Part shown: piece by piece, positions 53,773 through 63,260 of the stretch
How the letters are laid out: the number at the start of each line of letters is the position of its first letter
How positions within the stretch are numbered: position 1 is the first letter of the stretch
Source: Pseudobdellovibrionaceae bacterium
GTDB lineage: Bacteria; Bdellovibrionota; Bdellovibrionia; Bdellovibrionales; UBA1609
Direction: 5' to 3'
Length of the DNA stretch: 64,000 nt
Assembly: GCA_020635075.1 (NCBI GenBank)
Contig: JACKAM010000003.1
Coordinates: 372,001 to 436,000 of the forward strand
Made by a program: the position numbers and the translations under genes
Notes under the pieces: model-generated
Database searches by the model: none
Seen by the model: only the letters and a program-made list of their open reading frames with translations
Told to the model about the DNA's origin: nothing

Positions 53773-54360
53773 ATGATGCAACAGCGACTTCACCTGTGGA
53801 TAGCAGGAGTATTATTTGTTTTAACCTGCGGAACACCAACCGCATGGGCCAATTACCCATCTGAAATCAGGATCGATGGCTACAACATGGCCGGAGATAG
53901 TGACCTAGATGCAGAGTTAGATGCTCTTCTCGCGCCAGAAGTGCGCCCTCTTTCTCAGACTGAACAAAAGGTCTTGGATGAAAGCCTGGACGAGTCGGAC
54001 GCGGTCGAGGAAGAACTCACTCGGGCAGGAAAGTTGAAGCCAAGAATTCCATCGGAAAGTGGCTCCAACAGGGACTTGGCCTCAAAAGCGCCGCCTAAAG
54101 TGATCAAAACTACGAAAAAGAACATCAAGAAGGACTCAAAGCGCAGGAACAAACAGGCCGCACTGAAATCAGCAAAGAAATCATCAAAAACGAAAGTGGC
54201 AAAGAAAGCAGCCGAAGAACCACCACCAACACCGATTCCAGTTATGACGAAAGAAGAAAAGAAGGAGCTACTTAATCCAACCGTGGTCACGCAAAAAAAG
54301 CGCAAAAGAAATCTCAACAGAAATCGCAACATTGTTCGTATTGATTTTAAAGAAAAGTAA
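53773..54360 (+). CDS. Lysine-rich secreted protein
   Basis: The 195-residue protein has a signal peptide (about 1-27: HLWIAGVLFVLTCG) and starts at ATG 53773 (GGGGG upstream). An acidic stretch of about residues 30-80 is followed by a very basic Lys/Arg tract (about 105-160) with KKSSKTKVAKKAAEE, and an Arg/Asn-rich end RNLNRNRNIVRID. No catalytic motif; nucleic-acid or anionic-surface binding is inference. Confidence 0.65.
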   Translation: MMQQRLHLWIAGVLFVLTCGTPTAWANYPSEIRIDGYNMAGDSDLDAELDALLAPEVRPLSQTEQKVLDESLDESDAVEEELTRAGKLKPRIPSESGSNRDLASKAPPKVIKTTKKNIKKDSKRRNKQAALKSAKKSSKTKVAKKAAEEPPPTPIPVMTKEEKKELLNPTVVTQKKRKRNLNRNRNIVRIDFKEK

Positions 54361-54372
54361 ATGGCCGGCCGC

Positions 54373-54615
54373 CTAGCGGTGACGGTCTTTTTTGCTTAAC
54401 AACACCACCTGGAATTCCCGATCTTGCTTTTCCTTGGTGGTGTTTGTTTTTTCCCGATCTTCCGCTTCCCACTTCAGGTCGTTCTTGTCAACAATCTGCT
54501 GAGCCTGCATTTCATGCTTGCGAAGCTCGGAATCGAAATCAAGCGCTTGAGCCGGCAGACCCACTACACTCACCAAAAGACCCACCATTGCTACAATTGC
54601 CGAACTCAAGCGCAT
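54373..54615 (-). CDS. Small secreted protein
   Basis: The 80-residue product has a signal peptide (MRLSSAIVAMVGLLVSVVG, cut near AQA) and a GGAGGAATC ribosome site before ATG 54615. The mature 55 residues are charged and probably a single long helix (DFDSELRKHEMQAQQIV). Convergent with the lysine-rich gene, 12 bases apart. No family known to me. Confidence 0.6.
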   Translation of the reverse strand: MRLSSAIVAMVGLLVSVVGLPAQALDFDSELRKHEMQAQQIVDKNDLKWEAEDREKTNTTKEKQDREFQVVLLSKKDRHR

Positions 54616-54899
54616 GATTCCTCCATTGTCTTTAACCTTCAGCTCACCCGCTTACTTAATCCAAAAAGCAAGAGCGTCCCCTTTCAAAAGACACACAGTC
54701 TTTTGAACCAACAATCGTCTCATATAGCTGTTTGAAACAATTCCCAGAAGAAGCCGCTATTGGTCCCTATATTCAAAAAGTGGACCAGGCCCGTAAGGCA
54801 TTGAGCTTATAATAAAAGTGCCTGTGTCAGCGAAATCTCTGTTACTTCACTCGACACAGGCTGTAAGAACTTCAGACCAATTGGGGGGTTTGGTTCTTT

Positions 54900-55646
54900 T
54901 TAGGACCGATGCGAGGCGGTTTTGCGGCGGATTTCCCGCAACTCCTCATCCAGAAAGTAAGCCGCACTCTCACCGGATTTTCGCACTCGATAGATTAAAT
55001 TCTGAGCCTGAGCATAGCGTCCATGACCCATCAGCATGCTGACATAGGCGCGGACGACTTGAATCTGCAGCACCTCGGGTTTGATCGACAGAGCCAAATC
55101 AAAATACTTGGCTGCCTCGTCAACTTGGCCCAGGGCCGCATTTACTTTGGCGTACTCATAGATCATTTCATGATCGCGCCCCCCAGCCTCTACATAGACT
55201 TTAAGGACGTGTGCCGCTCTCTTCCAGCGCCCCAGTTGTGATAGGATCTTACCCAAGCCAGATAGATACTTCTGCTCTTGGGGCCGGATCTTGACTAGTT
55301 GGCCGTAAGTCTGGGCCACGCACTCGTGATTAAGCCGCTCACGGCAAATCTCGACCCTGCGCTCTAGGTCCTGGGCGGTTGCCAAGCCTGACAACTCCTT
55401 GCCCTTTATGACAAGAATTTCACCGGCATAGTGATCCCATTGAATGACATGAATAAAGCCGAGCACCAAAAGTGCCGCTGCTACCACCAAGGTCAGAGCT
55501 GTACGCAGGTCTCGCTTGTGCTCAGCCTGCCGGCTTCGCAAGGAGCTGGTCCAGCCACATTCACAGACGGCCATTTCAAGAAAAACCCGATTACCATTAA
55601 TTTCACGCCCACAAGCTGGGCAATGCAGATATGATGATTGATTCAT
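54900..55646 (-). CDS. Zinc-ribbon, membrane and TPR protein
   Basis: The 248-residue protein has an N-terminal zinc-ribbon (CPACGRE, later CECGW, residues about 9-31), a membrane helix (about 50-68) and three to four TPR-like repeats (about 120-235; RWKRAAHVL, GQVDEAAKYFDLALSIKP). AGGGG precedes ATG 55646. Probably a membrane-anchored protein-interaction scaffold; partner unknown. Confidence 0.7.
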   Translation of the reverse strand: MNQSSYLHCPACGREINGNRVFLEMAVCECGWTSSLRSRQAEHKRDLRTALTLVVAAALLVLGFIHVIQWDHYAGEILVIKGKELSGLATAQDLERRVEICRERLNHECVAQTYGQLVKIRPQEQKYLSGLGKILSQLGRWKRAAHVLKVYVEAGGRDHEMIYEYAKVNAALGQVDEAAKYFDLALSIKPEVLQIQVVRAYVSMLMGHGRYAQAQNLIYRVRKSGESAAYFLDEELREIRRKTASHRS

Positions 55647-55864
55647 TTTGACTAACCCCTATAACGTCCCGGATTGGTTCACTGAGAAAAGTCCCACACG
55701 ACTTCTCCTGCTTTCTGACTCGCACAATGTGTGCCTGACCAAAGCCAATATTCGCTGACAAAAGTTCGGCAAACTAACCAGGCCCTTCGCACTGAGCACA
55801 TTTTTGACAATCTCAACCAAATTCGACGTTGCACATCATCCAGTGATTTCCTAGTCTCTGATAC

Positions 55865-56662
55865 ATGATTTGGCTTAAGGACACGGCCGGCTTTGTTCGC
55901 AAATTGATCCGATTTCTCAGAGACTCTGAGTTACAGCTGCTGGCTTCGAGTATGGCCTTCATTTCGGTCCTCAGCCTCGTCCCGTTGTTGACGGTCAGCC
56001 TCTATGTGTTTCAGCAGTTGGGTGGTTTTGAGGAGTCAATGTCCCAGCTCCGCCCCCTAATTTTCAATTATTTTGCCGAAGGAATTGGCAACGAAGCCGT
56101 AAGCAAACTTGAGCAGCTGGTCGACCGTCTGCGCGGTGGATCCATTAGTTTTTGGGGGTCGATTGCACTGTTCATCGCCTCACTAAAACTGCTAAATGAT
56201 ATGGAAATGGCAGTGCAAAAGATCTGGGGAAACTCCAAACTAAGACCCATATGGCAAAGGGCGGTTTACTACACCCTCATTATTACCCTTGGTCCAATCC
56301 TGGCCGCCGTTCTTCTTGGCCTCCTCAGCTGGAAGAAGCTCATGTTTACTCAGATCCTACCGGATAAGACTCTTGTTTTGGCTCTTGCTTGGCTAGCCCT
56401 GTTTTTGTTGATTCGCTATCTACCTAAATGCCAGGTTAAAAGTAAAGCCGCACTGATTGCCTCAGCCTTCACCGCTCTCGCCCTCTTTGTCATGCAGATT
56501 TTTTATCTGAAGATCACCAAGTCCCTGTTTATGTACGACAAAATCTACGGATCCTTGGCCACGCTTCCCGTTTTTCTTATTTGGATTTACGTCAATTGGA
56601 CGCTATTTCTCTTTGGTCACGCCTTATGTGCCTCTCTTCAACAGTACTGGGCGGATGATTGA
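55865..56662 (+). CDS. YihY/BrkB family inner-membrane protein
   Basis: The 265-residue protein has six hydrophobic segments, opens with the family's LASSMAFISVLSLVPLL and ends with the family's PVFLIWIYVNWTLFLFGHAL. The family (once called ribonuclease BN) is of unknown molecular function. Start ATG 55865 has no obvious Shine-Dalgarno. It converges with the phosphatase gene at 56667, leaving four bases. Confidence 0.85.
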   Translation: MIWLKDTAGFVRKLIRFLRDSELQLLASSMAFISVLSLVPLLTVSLYVFQQLGGFEESMSQLRPLIFNYFAEGIGNEAVSKLEQLVDRLRGGSISFWGSIALFIASLKLLNDMEMAVQKIWGNSKLRPIWQRAVYYTLIITLGPILAAVLLGLLSWKKLMFTQILPDKTLVLALAWLALFLLIRYLPKCQVKSKAALIASAFTALALFVMQIFYLKITKSLFMYDKIYGSLATLPVFLIWIYVNWTLFLFGHALCASLQQYWADD

Positions 56663-56666
56663 GGGA

Positions 56667-57884
56667 TCAGTGAGTGATGGTAAACTCATCCAAAATCTGG
56701 GCGTTTTCCCCGAAGGCCGTTCCCTGTATTCCAGTTTCACTCAACTTAAGAAACCAGGCATGACGTTTTGACTCAGAAGTTTCCAGATACCACTCCTGGC
56801 GCGCAGACCGAACGCCCTGGCCCCAGCAGCCATCACCAATGAAAATCGTGCCGTCCTTTTCAACTTTACTGCCATTTCTTAAGGGGAAGGTTCGCTTGAC
56901 TGTGTGATCGTGATTCTCCATCCCCAAGGTCAAACGGAACTGGTCAAATAATGGTAGCCAGTATTTGCGACCTTCTTTGGACAAGAATGTATTAAAACTT
57001 CTATGACTGGGATAGAGGGGGACATGATAAAGGGCAATTTTGGATGGCCACTTTTCGTATTTCTGAAGCTCATTTCCCAGCCACTCAGTTTGATCACCGC
57101 CATGGCCTACAACATGACCCGAGTCCAAAACAAATAGTGCTGTATGGAGTCCGAGCTCGCGAACGAAATAAGGCTGAAGACCCTCCTGGGGAAAAAATCG
57201 AAAATAGTAAGGAGCGCGGTCGAGAGGATCTCCCCCGGAACTGCTGACCTCATGATTTCCTACGGCCACAACCATTGGAATCATGTATCCATCCGGGTCT
57301 TCAATAATAGTCTTTAGGCGCTCAAACCACCTCTTCCACCTCCAACCGTTCGAGAGCCATCCATTGGCATAGGCAATGTCACCACCCACCAAATAGAGTT
57401 GAGGGCGCATGGTCAACAGAGGGCGAGCAATATCCGAGTAATGTTCACTAATATTCATGTCCCCCCCCTGAATAACACGAATTTCGGAGCCGTCCTCGGG
57501 AAGGGTGCGGAATTTATACTCGCGGCTATAGCCATTGTCTGGATCGCCAACAATGAAGTAATAAGTGGTGTCAGGAGTGAGACCGGTCACAGTGAGTGAA
57601 TGGATGGAATAGGGATAGGATGAAATGGACTCTCCTTGAGCCATCAAGGTCCATCGATACTGATCCGGTACTCCTCCCCGTGATATCTGGTCAAAATGAA
57701 TCGTACTTTGCAGAGAGCCTTGGTGGGTTTGATAGTGAACTCTCATTGCTCTCGCCGACTGTGGCGAAGCAAGGGTCAGGTACACATGCTCCACGCTGCT
57801 CACATTTTGCGCCGCAATGGGAATATAAAAAAGCCCGATCGCGGGTAGTAAAAACACCAACCACCTAAATCGATTTCCTGTCAT
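56667..57884 (-). CDS. Exported metallophosphoesterase, purple acid phosphatase type
   Basis: The 405-residue protein has an N-terminal signal or anchor (about 8-24), an N-terminal fibronectin-III-like domain (about 30-130; GLTPDTTYYFIVG) and a calcineurin-like phosphoesterase domain: GGDMN, GGDIAYANGW, GNHE, then GHGGDQTEWL and NHDHT. The aspartate and histidine ligands of a dinuclear metal site are present. The GGD segment at about 139 is encoded over a G8 run (57461-57468). Target phosphate ester unknown. Confidence 0.83.
   Translation of the reverse strand: MTGNRFRWLVFLLPAIGLFYIPIAAQNVSSVEHVYLTLASPQSARAMRVHYQTHQGSLQSTIHFDQISRGGVPDQYRWTLMAQGESISSYPYSIHSLTVTGLTPDTTYYFIVGDPDNGYSREYKFRTLPEDGSEIRVIQGGDMNISEHYSDIARPLLTMRPQLYLVGGDIAYANGWLSNGWRWKRWFERLKTIIEDPDGYMIPMVVAVGNHEVSSSGGDPLDRAPYYFRFFPQEGLQPYFVRELGLHTALFVLDSGHVVGHGGDQTEWLGNELQKYEKWPSKIALYHVPLYPSHRSFNTFLSKEGRKYWLPLFDQFRLTLGMENHDHTVKRTFPLRNGSKVEKDGTIFIGDGCWGQGVRSARQEWYLETSESKRHAWFLKLSETGIQGTAFGENAQILDEFTITH
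57461..57468 (-). repeat. C8/G8 homopolymer at the active site of the phosphatase gene
   Basis: Eight C on the plus strand lie where the minus-strand gene encodes QGGDM, the first metal-binding aspartate. A one-base slip would destroy the enzyme. Confidence 0.85.
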
Positions 57885-57994
57885 CCTTGACCGCCCCCAA
57901 ATTCACCAACCATGGACCTTTCAGGCCCTCAACCAATCCTAGCCTGGGGTCATCGGAATTTTGAATCATTTTATTTTTCGCAGAGAAATCTCGA

Positions 57995-58711
57995 CTAGAG
58001 GGTCGGTATATAGGGGGCGGAGGGCCTCTTTTCCAACCACTTAACAAACTCACTACGGCAAGCGTCATCGAGATAGGTGATTTCAATGCCGGAAATGGAC
58101 TTGCCCCCAGACTGCCCGTTCTTCCGCCAACGCACAATGCCAGCCCCGCGGACCTGAGGAATATTCGGATCATGGAGGTTTAAATGAAAACGAATCAAGT
58201 CATCTACGACCCAGGGCTCATTACCATGGGCCACTGAAAACCCACCGCGCCCAAATCCAATGTTGCCACTGGAAATCTTATCGTCAAAGCCCAACTCAAA
58301 TTCCGGTTCAACCGAGGGAGGCCTCTTCCACAACTCGTCCAAAGTTACGATGGCCTTACGAATAGCCTCTAGCATACCCCTTGAATCAAAGGGTTTGGAA
58401 AAAAAACCATCGGCACCCTTGTTGTAAAGCTCCTCAACTGGAAGATCCGCATAGCCTGATATCACTAAGACTTTCGGGTGATTCACATCCTTGGCTTTTA
58501 TGGCCTCAAGCAACTGAACACCGCTCACCTTAGGCATCCGAACATCGGTAATAACGAGTTGAACAGTTTCATTGTTGAGAAGATCGAGGGCCTCTTGTCC
58601 CCCGTTAGCGGTAAGAGTCTCATAGCCGAAGATCTCGAAATAACTGGCGATGGAGTGGCAAAGATCCACTTCATCGTCAACAATTAGAAGGCGAACCTTC
58701 TCACTTCCCAA
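57995..58711 (-). CDS. Response regulator with PilZ-like output domain
   Basis: The 238-residue protein has a receiver domain with phospho-acceptor D56 (VITDVRMP), S85 and K106 (SKPF), and a C-terminal domain of about 100 residues with IRWR/K-like segments that resembles PilZ (DDKISSGNIGFGRGG corresponds to the D/NxSxxG region). It links a sensor kinase to c-di-GMP-type output. Start TTG 58711 with GAGGTGAG upstream. It lies 90 bases after the PilT-like gene. Confidence 0.8.
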   Translation of the reverse strand: MGSEKVRLLIVDDEVDLCHSIASYFEIFGYETLTANGGQEALDLLNNETVQLVITDVRMPKVSGVQLLEAIKAKDVNHPKVLVISGYADLPVEELYNKGADGFFSKPFDSRGMLEAIRKAIVTLDELWKRPPSVEPEFELGFDDKISSGNIGFGRGGFSVAHGNEPWVVDDLIRFHLNLHDPNIPQVRGAGIVRWRKNGQSGGKSISGIEITYLDDACRSEFVKWLEKRPSAPYIPTL

Positions 58712-58800
58712 ATTCTCACCTCGCTGCCTATCAGAGTCACCTAATTAGGGAATTTATGTCAAGGTCGTTGGTTCACATAAGGGTCAAATCTTTACTCATT

Positions 58801-60123
58801 TCAACCGCCGCCCCCGGATCCCGATTTCTTCACATTCGTCGCTGCCTTCATAATTCGTGAACCTTCTTCATCCATATCAGTTTCCGACAGGTCCACCTTT
58901 TTACTCTTCTCTTCCTTCTCATCTTCCCCTGACTGTCCGGTCTCTTCCTGCCGTTGGCGAATCTTGTCTTTAAGTAGACGCTCCTTAATATCAATCACAA
59001 AGTCTTTGATTCCCTCATCTACATCCAGAGGTGCACCGCCAGCCCCCTCAATAACCTGTCGGTCATTAACAATTTGATAGGCATCAGAGGCTCGGATCTC
59101 TCCGCTTTCCACGGCCTTGGCGATCTCCACATCCATGATCTGCATTCCTTCCTTCTTACCGATGAGCATGGAGTTTTCAATTTGGAATGTCTTATTTTCA
59201 CGGATCAAGTTGGCTACCGCATCGTTGTTGACGAGAATATCCTGGAAGCATTTGAGCTTGGTGCGATCCATCGTCAGCACCAACTTCTGGGAGACCACCA
59301 ATCGCAAGGTCTCGGCCAATACCGTGCGGATCTCCGACTGTTCACCAGAAGGAAATGAATTGATAATTCGGTCAATGGTTTTAGAAGCTGAGTTGGTGTG
59401 CAATGTTGACAGAACCAAGTGGCCCGTTTCGGCAGCATGAATGGCCGCCATCATGGTCTCCTGATCTCGCATCTCACCCACCAGAATAACATCGGGGTCT
59501 TCCCGCATGGCCGCTCGCAATGCCCAGGCAAAGGTGGTGAAATCATGGCCCAGTGAGCGTTGATTGATCAGACACTTTCTTGAATTGTGAATAAACTCAA
59601 TCGGGTCCTCAATCGTAACGATGTGACCCTTCTGATGCTCATTGATGTAGTCAATCATTGCTGCCAGCGTTGTTGACTTTCCGGAGCCCGTTGGACCGGT
59701 GAGTAGGATCAAGCCATTGTAGAAGGTACAAGCCCGCTTGAGAATTGGCGGCATCTTAAGTTCATCCAGAGTCGGAGGCTTTAGAGGCAGAAGTCGCAGA
59801 ACAAAGGCCAACCCGTGGCGCTGGTAGAACAAGTGAGCACGAAATACACCCACACCTGGGGACTGGAAGGAAAAGTCCACTGACTTATGCTGCTCAAGTT
59901 CAATCCTTTGCTTGTCATTGAGAACAGGAAAAATCAGGTTTTTGACTTCCTCGGGCTTAAAGACAGGGATGTCGATCTTCTCCATCTCACCGCGAATGCG
60001 AATCATGGGGGGATTATTGGCGGACACATGCAAATCGGAACCTTTGTTCCGAACTAAGCACTTAAGCAAACTAATGAGTAGTCGCCCGCCTTTACTGGCT
60101 GGGTTTGAACCTGTATTTTCCAT
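58801..60123 (-). CDS. pilT: Type IV pilus retraction ATPase, PilT/PilU family
   Basis: The 440-residue protein has the PilT core: GPTGSGKST Walker A at 143-151, IVTIEDPIEF (Asp box), HTNSASKTIDRIINSF (His box) and AMREDPDVILVGEMRD Walker B. It drives pilus disassembly for twitching or surface motility. An about 80-residue charged C-terminal extension (after IVNDRQ) is longer than usual PilT and may bind regulators. A PilU identity is also possible; no other pilus genes lie near. Confidence 0.88.
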   Translation of the reverse strand: MENTGSNPASKGGRLLISLLKCLVRNKGSDLHVSANNPPMIRIRGEMEKIDIPVFKPEEVKNLIFPVLNDKQRIELEQHKSVDFSFQSPGVGVFRAHLFYQRHGLAFVLRLLPLKPPTLDELKMPPILKRACTFYNGLILLTGPTGSGKSTTLAAMIDYINEHQKGHIVTIEDPIEFIHNSRKCLINQRSLGHDFTTFAWALRAAMREDPDVILVGEMRDQETMMAAIHAAETGHLVLSTLHTNSASKTIDRIINSFPSGEQSEIRTVLAETLRLVVSQKLVLTMDRTKLKCFQDILVNNDAVANLIRENKTFQIENSMLIGKKEGMQIMDVEIAKAVESGEIRASDAYQIVNDRQVIEGAGGAPLDVDEGIKDFVIDIKERLLKDKIRQRQEETGQSGEDEKEEKSKKVDLSETDMDEEGSRIMKAATNVKKSGSGGGG

Positions 60124-60193
60124 CCGTTCTTTTTATCGGTGTGGGCCAATAAGTTCTGGAGACTTCACGGGAAATTCTAGACGACGAAATCCA

Positions 60194-60880
60194 TTACCGA
60201 CGTGGGTCGAGGTCGATTTTTTGTCCGCGATGAAATATGTAGGCATGACCAAAGTAGGTCTTGCGCCATCCATCGATGACGACTCCACAGCCGTCAGGAC
60301 AGGCCAAAACCGGATGGGGACTGAGCAGTGAGTACATGAGCATGGCCTCGTTCATGCGTTTGGAATTCACAAAATGAGGCAAAAACTCAAACTTCACCAG
60401 ACCTAAGGCCCGAAGATTACGCAAACCAACTTCATTTTCGTCCGGCTCGAACGGCGGGTAAGCGGCAAGTTCAATATTGGGCGTCAGCATGATGGCCCCG
60501 GCACTCAGTCCCGCAAGCACCCCGCCCCGTTCAGCAAACGACTTTAGTCGTGGAAGCAACCCACTAGCCCTTAGGTGCTTCAAAAAGTAAAAGGTATTGC
60601 CACCCGCCAGGTAAATGATGTCGCTCTTGAGAGCCCGATCAATATCCTGTTTTCTTGGCTGAGAATCCACCGGAAGGCAAAAAAACGAATCAGCCCCAAA
60701 CCGGCTATAGCGTTTTTGAAAGCGACTGTAAAAAACCCGACAGCCATCTTCGCAAAATGGAACATAGGTCATAGAGATCTTTTTCTTGCGATCGACCAAA
60801 CCCACCAAGGCCTCATGCAACTTATGGTTGCTGCGGTTTTGGCCACCTGAGTAAAGCACCAGTTTGCGGGGTTTTGACAT
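60194..60880 (-). CDS. pepE: Peptidase E-like protein (S51)
   Basis: The 228-residue protein is a class I glutamine-amidotransferase-fold peptidase of the PepE/S51 type. GLSAGA holds the nucleophile serine S126; IYLAGGNTF (89-97) and the HFVNSKR region match the family. It lacks a signal peptide, so it works in the cytosol on small Asp-containing peptides or cyanophycin-like substrates; that is inference. It follows the M32 carboxypeptidase on the same strand by 28 bases. Confidence 0.82.
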   Translation of the reverse strand: MSKPRKLVLYSGGQNRSNHKLHEALVGLVDRKKKISMTYVPFCEDGCRVFYSRFQKRYSRFGADSFFCLPVDSQPRKQDIDRALKSDIIYLAGGNTFYFLKHLRASGLLPRLKSFAERGGVLAGLSAGAIMLTPNIELAAYPPFEPDENEVGLRNLRALGLVKFEFLPHFVNSKRMNEAMLMYSLLSPHPVLACPDGCGVVIDGWRKTYFGHAYIFHRGQKIDLDPRR

Positions 60881-60907
60881 GGACGTCGCTCTCCGGAATT
60901 CCCTCTG

Positions 60908-62422
60908 TTATCGGAATTTCTCCAAATAACGATAGGTCAAATGCCGCTCAAAGTGTTTTGGATTCAAATCCTCACCTGTTGCGTGGCGCATGAGATCATT
61001 CACCTCAAAGTAGCTACCCTGAGACCAGATCTTTTCTGACAACCACCCCCTCACTCGACTCAAATCCCCCCTGGCTAAATCCTCAAGTACACCCTCACAT
61101 TCCCGCAAAATACATTGAAAGATTTGTGCAGCATTCATGGCGCCCAAAGTGTAGGTGGGAAAATAGCCAAAGGCTCCCCCCATCCAGTGGACATCCTGCA
61201 AGGGACCGTCTTTATAGTTTCCCTTTGTTGATAGCCCCAAGTATTTGCGCATCCTTTCGTCCCAGGCATCAGGCAGATCCACCACTTCCAAATCACCCTC
61301 TACTAGTGCTTTTTCAAGTTCGTAGCGAAGAATAACGTGGGCCGGATAGGTGACCTCGTCGGCCTGAACGCGAATGTAATCTGGCTGAACCCTTGTCAGC
61401 CATCGGTAAAGGTTGTCAGCACTCCAATCGCCTTGCGCTTCACTTCCCGTCAACGTCTGCTTGAGAATGGGACTGAGGTACTGAAGAAAGTGATGACTGC
61501 GTCCAATTTGCATTTCAAAGAGCAGGCTTTGGGATTCGTGAATGCCCATACTCCTCGATGCCCCCACTGGCTGGTACAACCATTCCTGAGGAAGACCCTG
61601 GTCGTAATTGGCATGACCCGTTTCATGTAGGACAGACATTAAACTTTCTGACATGTCCTCCTCATGGTATCGGGTGGTGAGGCGAACGTCGTGAGGCACC
61701 CCTCCACAAAAGGGATGGTGACTCACGTCCAATCGCCCCCTGTGGAAGTCAAAACCTAGGATCTTCATCACTTCGAGCCCCAATGCCTTCTGACTTTCGA
61801 TTGCAAACGGGCCCGGAGGAGGTTCAAAACTTCGCTGCCTCTGTTTTTCCATTACCTCTTCAATAAATGGCGGGAGAAACTGACGTAATTCCGCAAAGAG
61901 CTCATCGACTCTCGCACTCCTCATGCCGGGCTCATAAAGGTCCATCAGGGAATCATAAAGTCCCAGCCCGGACTGGGCGGAACGCTGTTCCGCCTCCCGG
62001 CGCACTAGGTTGACGACCTCTGTTAGCAGAGGGAGCATTCCAACCCAATCGTTTCGAGCTCTCTTTTCCCGCCACGCCTGTTCACAGAGCATGAAGGCCC
62101 GGGTTTTTGCTTCAACCAGGTCGGAACCTAATGCGTTAGCCTGATCCACCTCTCGGCGCATTTCGCGCAGATTTGCTGCCTGCCAGGACTTTCCGTCACC
62201 TACACTGGTCTGCGCCTCGGCCAACCAATCTTGCAACCGGGGATCAGAAAGCATCTCATTGAGCAGAACTCTAAGCTCCGTAAGGGCCTCCGCCCTGGAC
62301 TCACCCCCTCCGGCTGGCATCATTACCGCCTCATCCCAAGAGGCAATGTCGCCCAAATGCTGCAGGTTGCGGATCTTGCGAAAATGTTTTTCCAGACTCT
62401 GATAACCATTATTTTTATTCAT
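60908..62422 (-). CDS. M32 family metallocarboxypeptidase
   Basis: The 504-residue protein has HETGH at 266-270 (zinc helix), the downstream E in HESQSLLFE, and an all-helical fold of the M32 (thermostable carboxypeptidase 1) family, with the DLYEPGMRSARVDELF region. Length matches the family. It removes C-terminal residues from cytosolic peptides. It lies between SRAP and PepE genes; with PepE it forms a peptide-turnover pair. Confidence 0.9.
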   Translation of the reverse strand: MNKNNGYQSLEKHFRKIRNLQHLGDIASWDEAVMMPAGGGESRAEALTELRVLLNEMLSDPRLQDWLAEAQTSVGDGKSWQAANLREMRREVDQANALGSDLVEAKTRAFMLCEQAWREKRARNDWVGMLPLLTEVVNLVRREAEQRSAQSGLGLYDSLMDLYEPGMRSARVDELFAELRQFLPPFIEEVMEKQRQRSFEPPPGPFAIESQKALGLEVMKILGFDFHRGRLDVSHHPFCGGVPHDVRLTTRYHEEDMSESLMSVLHETGHANYDQGLPQEWLYQPVGASRSMGIHESQSLLFEMQIGRSHHFLQYLSPILKQTLTGSEAQGDWSADNLYRWLTRVQPDYIRVQADEVTYPAHVILRYELEKALVEGDLEVVDLPDAWDERMRKYLGLSTKGNYKDGPLQDVHWMGGAFGYFPTYTLGAMNAAQIFQCILRECEGVLEDLARGDLSRVRGWLSEKIWSQGSYFEVNDLMRHATGEDLNPKHFERHLTYRYLEKFR

Positions 62423-62434
62423 GTTAATAACAAC

Positions 62435-63097
62435 TCACTTTCTTTTTTCCCAGCCAGGCCTCATAGGCCTATCCTCGCTCACGGCAAATTCCAACTGTTG
62501 GGGATTGTCGATCAACAATTTCTGAAGAATCAATCCGTCGGCCTTGCCTGGCTTCAGCCACTCGTCCCACACCCCATCCGCTGGAAACACGGGTTGACGA
62601 TCATGACCAATTCTCTCAACAAATTCACTGGGTTCATTAGTAACAACGGCAAAAGATTCAATGACCTCTCCGGTTTCAGGATGAACCCATTCATCAAAAA
62701 TACCCGCGGCTGCTAAAACAGAACTCTCCTTCTCGTGGAATCGAACCATGTGGCCAGCCCATTTACCCTCGTAAATTGGCTCAACAAATTGATTCATGAG
62801 CACCAGACAGCGGTTCTCGCGGAAAGCCAGACGAAAGGAAGCCTTTTCTAAAATGGAATCCAAGCGAGCATTGTAGGTGGCCCACTTGACCGTTTCGGTT
62901 TTGGCCCAACGGGGAGTCAAATGAAAGCGCATGGCACGTACAACCCTTCTTCCCTCTTCCGCTACGATCACAGGAGCATAGCGAAAGGGAACCACCCGTT
63001 GGTCAAACAGAGCGTCAGGCAGGTCCACCGGAATGGAGACCTCAAAAATGGTCTCAACTTCATTGCGATCGGTCTTAAGCATGAATTGCGCACACAT
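62435..63097 (-). CDS. SOS response-associated peptidase family protein (SRAP, YedK/HMCES)
   Basis: The 220-residue protein starts at ATG 63097 (GGAG six bases upstream), which places the essential cysteine at position 2 (MCAQ). This residue forms a thiazolidine cross-link with abasic sites in single-stranded DNA. NARLD, FDEWVHPETG and GHDRQPVFP correspond to the family's N, E and H active-site motifs, with small changes. The long open frame to 63325 lacks these features at its start, so it is too long. Genomic context gives no DNA-repair partner. Confidence 0.83.
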   Translation of the reverse strand: MCAQFMLKTDRNEVETIFEVSIPVDLPDALFDQRVVPFRYAPVIVAEEGRRVVRAMRFHLTPRWAKTETVKWATYNARLDSILEKASFRLAFRENRCLVLMNQFVEPIYEGKWAGHMVRFHEKESSVLAAAGIFDEWVHPETGEVIESFAVVTNEPSEFVERIGHDRQPVFPADGVWDEWLKPGKADGLILQKLLIDNPQQLEFAVSEDRPMRPGWEKRK

Positions 63098-63260
63098 CAA
63101 GCACTCCACGTGGGCAAAGCCACTGCCAGGGGAGAGTATTAGGAATTTCCAGGTCCAGCAACCTCCAATTGGTGCAAATGCCCCATCCTCACGTCTCACA
63201 CCGAGACAATAGGTTATTTTTTGCAAAACATTTGCACCATTTGTTCCGATATTAGACTCG

